This document shows positions 56,945 to 64,000 of a DNA stretch of 64,000 bases, in pieces. The stretch covers positions 310,001 to 374,000 of the forward strand of contig JACKJP010000003.1 of assembly GCA_020637895.1 (NCBI GenBank), written 5' to 3'. Every line of letters begins with the position of its first letter. Position 1 is the first letter of the stretch. A program made the position numbers and the translations under genes. The notes beneath the pieces were generated by a model. The model was given only the letters and a program-made list of their open reading frames with translations. It was not told the DNA's origin and ran no database searches. The stretch comes from Rhodobiaceae bacterium (GTDB taxonomy: Bacteria > Pseudomonadota > Alphaproteobacteria > Rhizobiales > Tepidamorphaceae).

Positions 56945-59707
56945 TTACGCCGCTTCGCTGGTATTCACCCGCGTGACGCGTGCCGCGCAGAACTTGAATT
57001 CCGGGATCTTGCCGTAGGGATCGAGCTGCGGGTTGGTCAGGATGTTTGCTGCTGCCTCGTTGAAGCAGAACGGGATGAACAGCAGACCTTCTGGCACGTT
57101 GCGGTCGCGCTTGACCTCAAGCTCGATTTCGCCACGCCGCGTTTCCACCTTCACGCGGTCGCCCGGCCACAGATCGAGCGTTGCCATCTGCCGCGGGTTC
57201 ATCGCGACGGCCGGGGCGGGTTCGATGGCGTCGAGCACGCTGGCGCGGCGCGTCATCGCGCCGGTGTGCCAATGTTCCAGCATGCGGCCGGTGGTGAGGA
57301 CGAGCGGGTAGGCGTCATCGGGCAATTCGTCGGGCGGCAGCAGATCGGCCGGGACGATGCGGGCACGCCCGTCGGCGGTCGGGAAGCTCTCGGCAAACAG
57401 GATTTCGCTGCCCGGTGCGTCGGCACTCTCGCACGGATAGGTGACGGCGCTTTCGCGTTCCAGCCGTTCCCACGTGATGTTCTTGAGCGAGGGCATGATC
57501 GCCGCCATCTCGTCAAAGACTTCACGCGGCGAGCCGTAATTCCAGTTCAGGCCGATCCGCCTTGCGAGTTCCTGGACGGCCCACCAGTCTTCGCGCGCAT
57601 CGCCTGGCGGTGCGACAACCGGGCGGCCAATCTGCACCTGCCGGTTGGTATTGGTGAAGGTGCCGGATTTTTCGTAATAGCTCGTGGCCGGCAGGATCAC
57701 GTCGGCATGCCAGGCCGTTTCGGTCAGGAAAATATCCTGGACGACGAGATGGTCGAGTGCGGCCAGGGCCTTTCGGGCATGGGTCTGGTCAGGGTCGGAC
57801 ATCGCCGGGTTCTCGCCTAGCACATACATGCCGTTGATTTTGCCGGCCTCGATGGCGTGCATGATTTCAACCACGGTCAGCCCCGCGTCGGGATTGAGCT
57901 CGGTTCCCCAGAAATCCTGGAACAGCGCGCGTATTTCGTCGGTCTCGACGGAACGGTAGTCGGGATAGACCATCGGTATCAGTCCGGCGTCCGAAGCGCC
58001 CTGCACGTTGTTCTGTCCGCGCAGCGGATGAAGACCGGTTCCCGGCCGGCCAACCTGCCCGGTGCTCACGGCGAGCTGGATGAGGCAGCGGGCATTGTCG
58101 GTGCCGTGAACATGTTGAGAGACACCCATGCCCCAGAAAATGATCGACGCGTTCGACGTCGCATAGTCGCGGGCAACCGCACGGATGGTATCGGCCGGGA
58201 TGCCACAGACCTCTGCCATCTTCTCGGGTGGAAAGCGCTTCACGCTTTCCTTCAGTTCGTCGAAGCCACTGGTGCGCGCGGCAACATATTGCCGGTCGTA
58301 CAGGCCTTCCTCGATGATCGTATGGAGCATCGCATTGAGCAGGGCGACATCGCTGCCCGGCTTGAAGGCGAGGTGGGCGGTGGCGTGGCGCGAGAGGTTC
58401 TGGCGGCGCGGATCGATGACGTAGAGGCGCGCACCGCGTCTGGCGGCATTCTTGATGAAGGTCGCCGCGACGGGATGGTTTTCGGTCGGGTTCGCACCGA
58501 TGACGATAATGACTTCCGCATCCTCGGCGGCGTTGAAGGGCGCCGTGACCGCCCCTGTACCAATCGCTTCCATCAGCGCCGCAACCGACGAGGCGTGGCA
58601 GAGTCTTGTGCAGTGATCGACGTTGTTGGTGCCGAGGCCGGTGCGGATCAGCTTCTGGAACAGATAGGCTTCTTCGTTGGAGCATTTTGCCGAGCCAAAG
58701 CCGGCGAGGGCGGCAGGGCCCTTTTCGTCGCGAATTTGTTTGAGGCCGGAGGCGGCGAGGTCGAGTGCCTCTTCCCAGCTTGCCTCGCGAAAGTGGGTGA
58801 GGGGATCAGCCTCGTCGACGCGGTCATCACAGCGTTTGGGCGCATCGTCTCGGCGGATCAGGGGCTTCGTCAGCCGGTAAGGATTCGACTGGTAGTCGAA
58901 GCCGAAGCGACCCTTGACGCAGAGTCTGTTCTGGTTCGCAGGGCCGTTGGCGCCGTCGGCATAGAGGATCGCGCCGTCAGCGACGTGGTAATCGATCTGG
59001 CAACCAACGCCGCAGAACGGGCACCCGGACTGGATCGTACTGTCCTCGAATTTTGTTCGTTTGCCCGCATCATCGAGCAAACGTGCCTCCATCAGCGCGC
59101 CCGTCGGGCACGCCTGCACACATTCGCCGCAGGCGACGCAGGTCGAATTGCCCATGGGGTCGTCGAAGTCGAAGGTGATCTTTGCCTCCGCGCCTCGCCC
59201 GGACATGCCGATCACATCGTTGACCTGCACTTCCCGGCAGGCACGGACGCACAGGTTGCAGTGAATGCACGCATCGAGATTGACCGCCATGGCGACATGG
59301 CTTGAATCCGGCGCTGGCGCGACCTCAGCGACCGGAAACCGGCTTTCCTCGACACCGATGCGCTCCGCCCACGACCAGAGTTTCGAGGAGGGGTCATGCG
59401 CATCGGCACGGGCTGGCTGATCGGCCAGCAGCAGTTCCATGACCATGGCACGCGCCTTTACCGCGCGATCGGATTGCGTCTTGACCTTCATGCCCTCGGC
59501 GGGCGTCCGCAGGCAGGAGGCAGCCAGAACGCGCTCGCCGTCGATCTCGACCATACAGGCGCGACAATTGCCATCGGGCCGGTAGCCGGGTTCGGGCGCG
59601 TAGCAAAGATGCGGAATGTCGGTGCCGCAACGCTGGGCAACCTGCCAGAGCGTTTCGCCGTCTTCGGCTGTGACGGTCTGACCGTCGAGGCTGAACGTCA
59701 CGCTCAT
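56945..59707 (-). CDS. NAD-dependent formate dehydrogenase, catalytic alpha subunit
   Basis: A 920-residue enzyme. N-terminal 2Fe-2S domain (C35, C48, C51, C65), two ferredoxin-like 4Fe-4S segments (CIHCNLCVRAC at 147–157 and CVACGECVQAC at 190–200), the 4Fe-4S motif CPFCGVGC (229–236), then molybdopterin domains with VDHCTRLCHASSV, where C370 aligns with the metal-ligand Cys/Sec of formate dehydrogenases. This matches FdsA/Fdh1A-type subunits that oxidise formate to CO2. Molybdenum or tungsten cannot be told. The first base codes overlap with the upstream fused subunit (ATGA). No fdhD or accessory gene is visible in the window. Confidence 0.9.
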   Translation of the reverse strand: MSVTFSLDGQTVTAEDGETLWQVAQRCGTDIPHLCYAPEPGYRPDGNCRACMVEIDGERVLAASCLRTPAEGMKVKTQSDRAVKARAMVMELLLADQPARADAHDPSSKLWSWAERIGVEESRFPVAEVAPAPDSSHVAMAVNLDACIHCNLCVRACREVQVNDVIGMSGRGAEAKITFDFDDPMGNSTCVACGECVQACPTGALMEARLLDDAGKRTKFEDSTIQSGCPFCGVGCQIDYHVADGAILYADGANGPANQNRLCVKGRFGFDYQSNPYRLTKPLIRRDDAPKRCDDRVDEADPLTHFREASWEEALDLAASGLKQIRDEKGPAALAGFGSAKCSNEEAYLFQKLIRTGLGTNNVDHCTRLCHASSVAALMEAIGTGAVTAPFNAAEDAEVIIVIGANPTENHPVAATFIKNAARRGARLYVIDPRRQNLSRHATAHLAFKPGSDVALLNAMLHTIIEEGLYDRQYVAARTSGFDELKESVKRFPPEKMAEVCGIPADTIRAVARDYATSNASIIFWGMGVSQHVHGTDNARCLIQLAVSTGQVGRPGTGLHPLRGQNNVQGASDAGLIPMVYPDYRSVETDEIRALFQDFWGTELNPDAGLTVVEIMHAIEAGKINGMYVLGENPAMSDPDQTHARKALAALDHLVVQDIFLTETAWHADVILPATSYYEKSGTFTNTNRQVQIGRPVVAPPGDAREDWWAVQELARRIGLNWNYGSPREVFDEMAAIMPSLKNITWERLERESAVTYPCESADAPGSEILFAESFPTADGRARIVPADLLPPDELPDDAYPLVLTTGRMLEHWHTGAMTRRASVLDAIEPAPAVAMNPRQMATLDLWPGDRVKVETRRGEIELEVKRDRNVPEGLLFIPFCFNEAAANILTNPQLDPYGKIPEFKFCAARVTRVNTSEAA

Positions 59708-61383
59708 ACGCTGTCTCCGAAATGACGATTGAGCGAGCGTATCGGATTGGGAGCAGCCTGACCAAGGCCGCAGATCGAGGCGTCGGCCATGGCATCGAGC
59801 AATTCTTCCATGAGCGGCTCGCCAATGCGTCCCTCACGGATCAGCGAAACGGCTTTTTCGCAGCCAACCCTGCAAGGCGTGCACTGTCCGCAGGATTCAT
59901 CCTTGAAGAATTCAAGCAGGTTTGTGGCCGCGGCCTGCAGACTGTCCTTGTCCGACAGGACGATGACGGCGTGGCTGCCGACGAAGCAGCCGAGTTCAGC
60001 CAGCCGCCCGCCGAAATCCAGTGGAATATCCGCCATCCGCGCGGGAAGGATTCCGCCTGACGCGCCGCCGGGCAGATAAGCAGCAAATCTGTGCCCGTCC
60101 GCCATCCCGCCGGCCAGATCGATCAAACCGGCCGCCGTGATGCCCGCGGGGGCAACGATGACGCCGGGATTGCGGACGCGGCCCGACACTGACCAGGAGC
60201 GGAAACCCTTCGAGCCATTCATGCCCTGACCGGCGAACCAGCCGGCCCCCTTCAGCAGAATGTCACGGATCCAGAAGAGCGTTTCGACATTGTGATTCAG
60301 GGTCGGGCGCCCGAAGAGACCTTTTTCGGCGATGTAGGGTGGCCGGTGGCGCGGCAGGCCGCGCTTGCCCTCGATGGATTCGATCATTGCCGACTCTTCG
60401 CCGCAGATATAGGCGCCGGCGCCGCGCCGTAGTTCGATAAAGTCGGGATCGATCAGGCCTTCCGATTCCAGCGCGGCAATCTCCGTTGCAAGGATTTTGT
60501 GCAGCGCCGGATATTCGTCCCGCAGATAGATGTAGATGCGGTCGACGCCAACGGCTTCGGCAGCGATCAGCGCACCCTCGAAAAAGCGGTGCGGATCGCG
60601 TTCGAGCCAATAGCGGTCCTTGAACGTGCCCGGTTCGCCTTCATCGGCGTTGACCGTCATCAGGCGCGGGCCGGCCTGGCCGGAGACGATCTGCCACTTG
60701 CGGCCGGCGGGAAATCCCGCGCCGCCAAGCCCCCTGAGGCCTGCCTCGTCGAGGATGGCGGTGATCATGTCCAGATCGGGTTCGCCGTCGCGAACCTTCT
60801 TCAACATCTCGTACCCGCCGTTTCCGAGATAGGAATCAAGGCCCGGGTAATCTGGAATGACCGGCTCATGCCGGCCGTCTGCAATCGCGGCGAGCACGTT
60901 TCCAGGTGTCGCGTGGTCCTGACTGTAGTGGCCGATTTCACAAACCGGTGCGGTGGAGCATCGCCCCATGCATGGTGCCCGCACCACGCGCACGGCGGCG
61001 GGGTCCGTTCCTGCGCTGATCGCGTCCTTCAGCGCATGGGCGCCGGCCATCATGCAGGAAAGGCTGTCGCATACACGAACAGTAAGCGGCGGCGGCGGAG
61101 TCTCGCCTTCCTTAACGACATCGAAATGCGCGTAGAAGGTCGCGACCTCATAGACTTCTGCCTGTGAGAGTGCCATCAGATCAGCGAGCGCGCGCATGTT
61201 GGCGGCGGAAAGGTGTCCGCATGCGTCCTGAATCCTGTGGAGATATTCGATCAGCAAATCGCGGCGATAGGGACCGGCGCCAATGAGGGCCTGAACCTCG
61301 TCGAGCGCCGCCGGTTCGACTTCACGTCCCTTGGGCTTCAGCCTGGCCCGTCTGCCGCCTTTTCTCGCCGTCAGGTCCTTCAT
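59704..61383 (-). CDS. NAD-dependent formate dehydrogenase, fused NuoE/NuoF-type beta subunit
   Basis: A 559-residue protein (an earlier GTG at 61413 is possible). Residues to about 160 form a NuoE-like thioredoxin domain with 2Fe-2S cysteines C105, C110, C138, C142 (VCDSLSC and CMGRCST). The rest is NuoF-like: FMN site GLRGLGGAGFPAGRKW, NADH site RRGAGAYICGEESAMIESIEG and the 4Fe-4S SCGQCTPCRVGC. Such fusion is that of Methylobacterium Fdh1B and passes electrons from formate to NAD. It precedes the alpha gene and overlaps it by four bases. Accessory FdsC/FdsD genes are not visible on either side. Confidence 0.9.
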   Translation of the reverse strand: MKDLTARKGGRRARLKPKGREVEPAALDEVQALIGAGPYRRDLLIEYLHRIQDACGHLSAANMRALADLMALSQAEVYEVATFYAHFDVVKEGETPPPPLTVRVCDSLSCMMAGAHALKDAISAGTDPAAVRVVRAPCMGRCSTAPVCEIGHYSQDHATPGNVLAAIADGRHEPVIPDYPGLDSYLGNGGYEMLKKVRDGEPDLDMITAILDEAGLRGLGGAGFPAGRKWQIVSGQAGPRLMTVNADEGEPGTFKDRYWLERDPHRFFEGALIAAEAVGVDRIYIYLRDEYPALHKILATEIAALESEGLIDPDFIELRRGAGAYICGEESAMIESIEGKRGLPRHRPPYIAEKGLFGRPTLNHNVETLFWIRDILLKGAGWFAGQGMNGSKGFRSWSVSGRVRNPGVIVAPAGITAAGLIDLAGGMADGHRFAAYLPGGASGGILPARMADIPLDFGGRLAELGCFVGSHAVIVLSDKDSLQAAATNLLEFFKDESCGQCTPCRVGCEKAVSLIREGRIGEPLMEELLDAMADASICGLGQAAPNPIRSLNRHFGDSV

Positions 61384-61523
61384 GGGTGGGTCTTCCGATT
61401 CACAATGCGTCACTCACCTTCGCACGGTCCGACAGGGAAGAATGATATGTCAAATGACGAAGACAGGCGCGAACGCCGAAGGGATCCCTCGAACTCGCCG
61501 CTACATCTGGCGAACCGCCGACA

Positions 61524-63077
61524 TCAACTCGGATTTCGGGGATCGCTGCCGCGCGGAAAAACAGGACGATCGTAGAGCCATATCGTCCGGTCGGCACAAG
61601 AAATCTCGCGGTCCGGAGTACCGTATCGTGCGGCGATTTTCGCCGGGTCGAGCTTGCGCATGACTACGTAGTCGAATGCGGCATCCGCGCCGTTGTCGCG
61701 GCGCCAGAAATACCAGTCGCGGTTCACGTTCCAGAGATAGCCGAGGCCATCCGCTGCAATTGCAACGGCGTGAATGCGGCCGCCCGTGGGCTGCATGACG
61801 GCCATGGCGTCCCAATAGTCGGACAGACCCGCTGTTCTGCCCTCCGCGTCGAGGCATGCGATCAGATCGGCATGGTGCGCGGCCATGGGTGGTGGCGCGT
61901 CCTCAAAGCGAAACGCCGCGAGAATGCCGAGGGCGAGCGCCGGGACTGCGGCGGCGACGGCTGGAAGACTTCGGGCAAAGGGTTTGCCAAAAAGCACGTA
62001 TAGCAGCCACAGGCTGGGGTAGACGTAGACCGGTATCAGGAAGCGGTAGTCAACCGTATCGATCGTCAGACCGAGGATAATGAACCCGGCCAGAGCGCCG
62101 GGCCCACCAGTTCCCAGGAAAAGGGTCGCCAAACCGCCGGCGTTTCCAACCGCATCCGTGCGCACGGCAAAAATGATCCTCAGTGCCTGCAGGCCGGCAA
62201 TGATCAAAACGGCGATGACGATAAGACTGGCAATGTCGGGTGATGCTGCGATCGCTCTGCCGTATTCCGAGAGTACCGCGAATGGATGGAATATGTCGTT
62301 TGCGTGCAGATACGAACGACGGGCGGCATTGACCACAATTTCCGCGATCGCTGCTATCAAGGCCAGTGCGCCGATCAGGAGTGCAAGCCGGAAGAAGGCA
62401 AATTGCCGGGTGCGACAGGCGATCACAACAAGTGCCAGCACCGCCGGTGCGACAAGCCAGCCGATAAAGATCAGGTCCGAGAAGGTTGCGACAACGATCA
62501 GGACGGAAAGCCAGAAGCGCGACGCTGGCGGAAGACTGCCGCTATCGGAACTTCCAAGGAGCAGCCGGAAGGCGACGAGCGACAAGAGCAGCGTACCGGA
62601 ATGATAGAACAGGAGAGGCGTGCGAAGCACCGTCTGCGAACTGACGGTGAGCTCTGCGGATATCAGGCCAACCAGCACGATCAAGATGAGGGTTGCCGTC
62701 CAAGCCCACATGCCGAGTGCCACGGGGATGGCGCGCAGCCGCGCAAGAACGAGACCGACTGCGAGGCATTGCAGCGCCGCCATGACCGCGTAATAGGCGG
62801 GCATCTGCCAAAGTGGTTTCACGCCGCTGGCGATGACGAGCGCAGACAGGGCCACGTCCGGTACGAGGTAGAAGGACGGCGGCAATACCCAACGCCCATA
62901 TGACGTGGGATCGCGCAGGATGTCGCCGGCGAGGAGGAGAGCGTTCGCAGAATCGCTGGTGTAGAGTACGCCCTGAATGCCGAGCGGTTCAGCGAAAACC
63001 ACAATAGCGAGGAAGACGACTGTGGCGATCAGCGCCGCGTGCAGCGCCAACAGAGCTGCGGAAAGTGCTCTCGACAA
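61524..63077 (-). CDS. Large polytopic membrane protein, GT-C-like
   Basis: A 517-residue integral membrane protein with about 11 hydrophobic spans in residues 5–385, then a soluble C-terminal region (about 385–517) with text such as AHHADLIACLDAEGRTAGLSDYWDAMAVMQP (quoted in part: GLSDYWDAMAVMQP). Large loop after the first span contains LYTSDSANALLLAGDILRDPTSY, which resembles the first periplasmic loop acidic residues of GT-C membrane glycosyltransferases. It diverges from a GtrA/GtrB pair. The context suggests glycosyl modification of surface polymers. The family could not be fixed by eye. Confidence 0.65.
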   Translation of the reverse strand: MSRALSAALLALHAALIATVVFLAIVVFAEPLGIQGVLYTSDSANALLLAGDILRDPTSYGRWVLPPSFYLVPDVALSALVIASGVKPLWQMPAYYAVMAALQCLAVGLVLARLRAIPVALGMWAWTATLILIVLVGLISAELTVSSQTVLRTPLLFYHSGTLLLSLVAFRLLLGSSDSGSLPPASRFWLSVLIVVATFSDLIFIGWLVAPAVLALVVIACRTRQFAFFRLALLIGALALIAAIAEIVVNAARRSYLHANDIFHPFAVLSEYGRAIAASPDIASLIVIAVLIIAGLQALRIIFAVRTDAVGNAGGLATLFLGTGGPGALAGFIILGLTIDTVDYRFLIPVYVYPSLWLLYVLFGKPFARSLPAVAAAVPALALGILAAFRFEDAPPPMAAHHADLIACLDAEGRTAGLSDYWDAMAVMQPTGGRIHAVAIAADGLGYLWNVNRDWYFWRRDNGADAAFDYVVMRKLDPAKIAARYGTPDREISCADRTIWLYDRPVFPRGSDPRNPS

Positions 63078-63252
63078 TCTGCGCTGCCCCCCGGCGTCAT
63101 GCTTGTGAAGATCGGCGGTTCACTTGGCGCTTTTTCAGACGACAAGGCAATCATAACTGTGAACGGACGATCTTCCCGCGATTGTTTATTTTTCGGCCCG
63201 CTTCTGGCAGGAAAGTGCGGGCCGTTGCGGTTTCGGGCAATCGGGGGGCAGG

Positions 63253-63645
63253 GTGAAGGCTATCGCGGGCGATCTTGCGCGATTTATCGCGGCCGGACTG
63301 TTCAATACGGCTGTCGGGCTTTCCGTGATCTTCCTGTGCATGGCGATCGGAATTGGCGATGTCATGGCGAATGTCATCGGATTTTCCATTGGCATCGCGG
63401 TCAGCTTTATCGTCAACAGCCGCTGGACATTCGCATCCCGTGGCAGGGGGCGTTTCGCGATATTGCGTTTTGCCGCCGTCACGGCGGTCGCCTGGTGCGC
63501 CAATCTTCTGGCGCTTCTGGCTGTCCGCGATCTTACCGCCTTTGGCGCCTACGCAGGCCAGATCGCCGGTACCGCGGTATATGCGGCCATAGGCTTTGTC
63601 GGCATGCGCCACTTCGCCTTCGCGGGAGCACCGCGCCATGTCTGA
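63253..63645 (+). CDS. GtrA family flippase-like protein
   Basis: A 130-residue protein with four predicted spans, starting with GTG at 63253 (GGGGGG lies upstream). It matches the GtrA family by FIAAGLFNTAVGLSVIFLCM, VIGFSIGIAVSFIVNSRWTF and the last span AIGFVGMRHFAFA. GtrA-type proteins are thought to flip polyprenyl-phosphate-linked sugars across the membrane. The next gene starts inside its 3' end and encodes a glycosyltransferase, forming the usual GtrA/GtrB pair. Confidence 0.88.
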   Translation: MKAIAGDLARFIAAGLFNTAVGLSVIFLCMAIGIGDVMANVIGFSIGIAVSFIVNSRWTFASRGRGRFAILRFAAVTAVAWCANLLALLAVRDLTAFGAYAGQIAGTAVYAAIGFVGMRHFAFAGAPRHV

Positions 63646-64000
63646 TCGAAAGCGACCGGCACAACCGGTGATAGGGGTCATCGTCCCCTGCTACAATGAG
63701 GAAGACGTCCTTCCGGTAACCGCGTCAGCCCTTTGCAAAAAGCTGCAGGACCTTGTCGATGCGGGCGCGGTGGAGTCGGCGAGCTCAGTCTGGCTGATCG
63801 ACGATGGAAGCCGTGATCTGACGTGGGAAGTCATCGAGGATCTTGCCGCGCGTAACGAACGCGTTCGCGGTGTCCGGCTGGCGGCGAACCGTGGACAGAA
63901 CGTTGCAATGCTTGCCGGACTGATGACCGCAGAGGGTGACGCTCTCGTTACGATCGATGCCGACATGCAGGACGATATCGATGTGATACCGCGCATGATC
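63638..64000 (+). CDS. GtrB-like family 2 glycosyltransferase (runs off the window)
   Basis: ATG 63638 overlaps the end of the gtrA gene by 8 bases. The visible 121 residues begin MSDRKRPAQPVIGVIVPCYNEEDVL, quoted as VIGVIVPCYNEED, then VWLIDDGSRDLTWEVIED and LVTIDADMQDDIDVIP. PCYNEE, DDGS and the DADMQDD metal motif are diagnostic of family 2 transferases of the dolichol-phosphate-sugar type (GtrB/DPM). It would load a sugar onto polyprenyl phosphate. The C-terminal end lies outside the window. Confidence 0.9.
   Translation, partial: MSDRKRPAQPVIGVIVPCYNEEDVLPVTASALCKKLQDLVDAGAVESASSVWLIDDGSRDLTWEVIEDLAARNERVRGVRLAANRGQNVAMLAGLMTAEGDALVTIDADMQDDIDVIPRMI

Noticed and set aside
57857..59305. 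A 482-codon plus-strand frame across the formate dehydrogenase alpha gene
   Set aside because: It is the mirror of a strongly supported protein with all cofactor cysteines.
1..64000. CRISPR arrays or rRNA
   Set aside because: No regularly spaced direct repeats and no conserved rRNA stretches were seen in reading the window.

Overview
The window reads as a chromosomal segment of a GC-rich alphaproteobacterium, most probably in the Hyphomicrobiales (Rhizobiales). The clues are the gene pairs cysE–DUF3126, GTP cyclohydrolase I–HisI and IscU-like scaffold–YidD–ThrS, the DUF2336/Hpt/receiver group, an Omp25/31-type porin, and the two-gene NAD-dependent formate dehydrogenase with a fused NuoE/NuoF subunit. 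Many starts are GTG or TTG with good Shine-Dalgarno sequences. I saw no rRNA, tRNA or CRISPR array. Family names come from motif recognition by eye, not from a database search.

Region 1 (1 to about 10.35 kb) is the late end of a siphovirus-like prophage, all on the + strand. It holds the tape-measure C-terminus, a virion protein, a free-standing HNH endonuclease wedged between tail genes, a glycine-rich tail-tip protein, a tail spike, and a compact lysis module. The lysis module has a secreted NlpC/CHAP-like peptidase, a 27-residue membrane peptide, a GH108 muramidase with a C-terminal membrane anchor, an overlapping spanin-like pair and a membrane coiled-coil protein. A strong terminator and a perfect 12-bp tandem repeat mark the prophage end. 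Integrase and repressor are not in the window.

Region 2 (10.5–17 kb) holds envelope genes: a DUF305 membrane protein, a secreted VWA-like protein, a PQQ-type sugar dehydrogenase, two L,D-transpeptidases and a Tat-exported metallo-beta-lactamase-fold hydrolase. Region 3 (17–27 kb) is a loose set of acyl-CoA and ring-oxidation type enzymes: two enoyl-CoA hydratases, a class III CoA-transferase, a flavin monooxygenase, three alpha/beta hydrolases and an MDR oxidoreductase. An orphan amino-acid-type ABC binding protein lies among them.

Region 4 (27–43 kb) is mostly core. It includes cysE, a gamma-carbonic-anhydrase-like protein, a BTLCP peptidase, a tandem-PilZ protein, a PAS protein, a rhomboid protease, a CBS protein, a patatin-like lipase broken by a one-base frameshift, hisI, folE, an IscU-like scaffold, yidD, an outer-membrane porin and thrS. 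Palindromic repeats lie between the scaffold gene and yidD.

Region 5 (43–53.4 kb) carries small redox enzymes, a TetR regulator, a degenerate CitE-like protein, a transglycosylase, DUF2336, an Hpt protein and a response regulator, NAD kinase, dodecin and CutA. Region 6 (53.4–64 kb) has a cobalamin riboswitch controlling a BtuB-type receptor, a second flavin monooxygenase, the formate dehydrogenase, and a divergent GtrA/GtrB/large-membrane-protein group that runs off the window.

I did not find a clearly new multi-gene system. The items most worth a second look are the lysis module, the HNH insertion, the patatin frameshift, the covarying inverted palindromes, the thrS leader and the degenerate CitE homolog.
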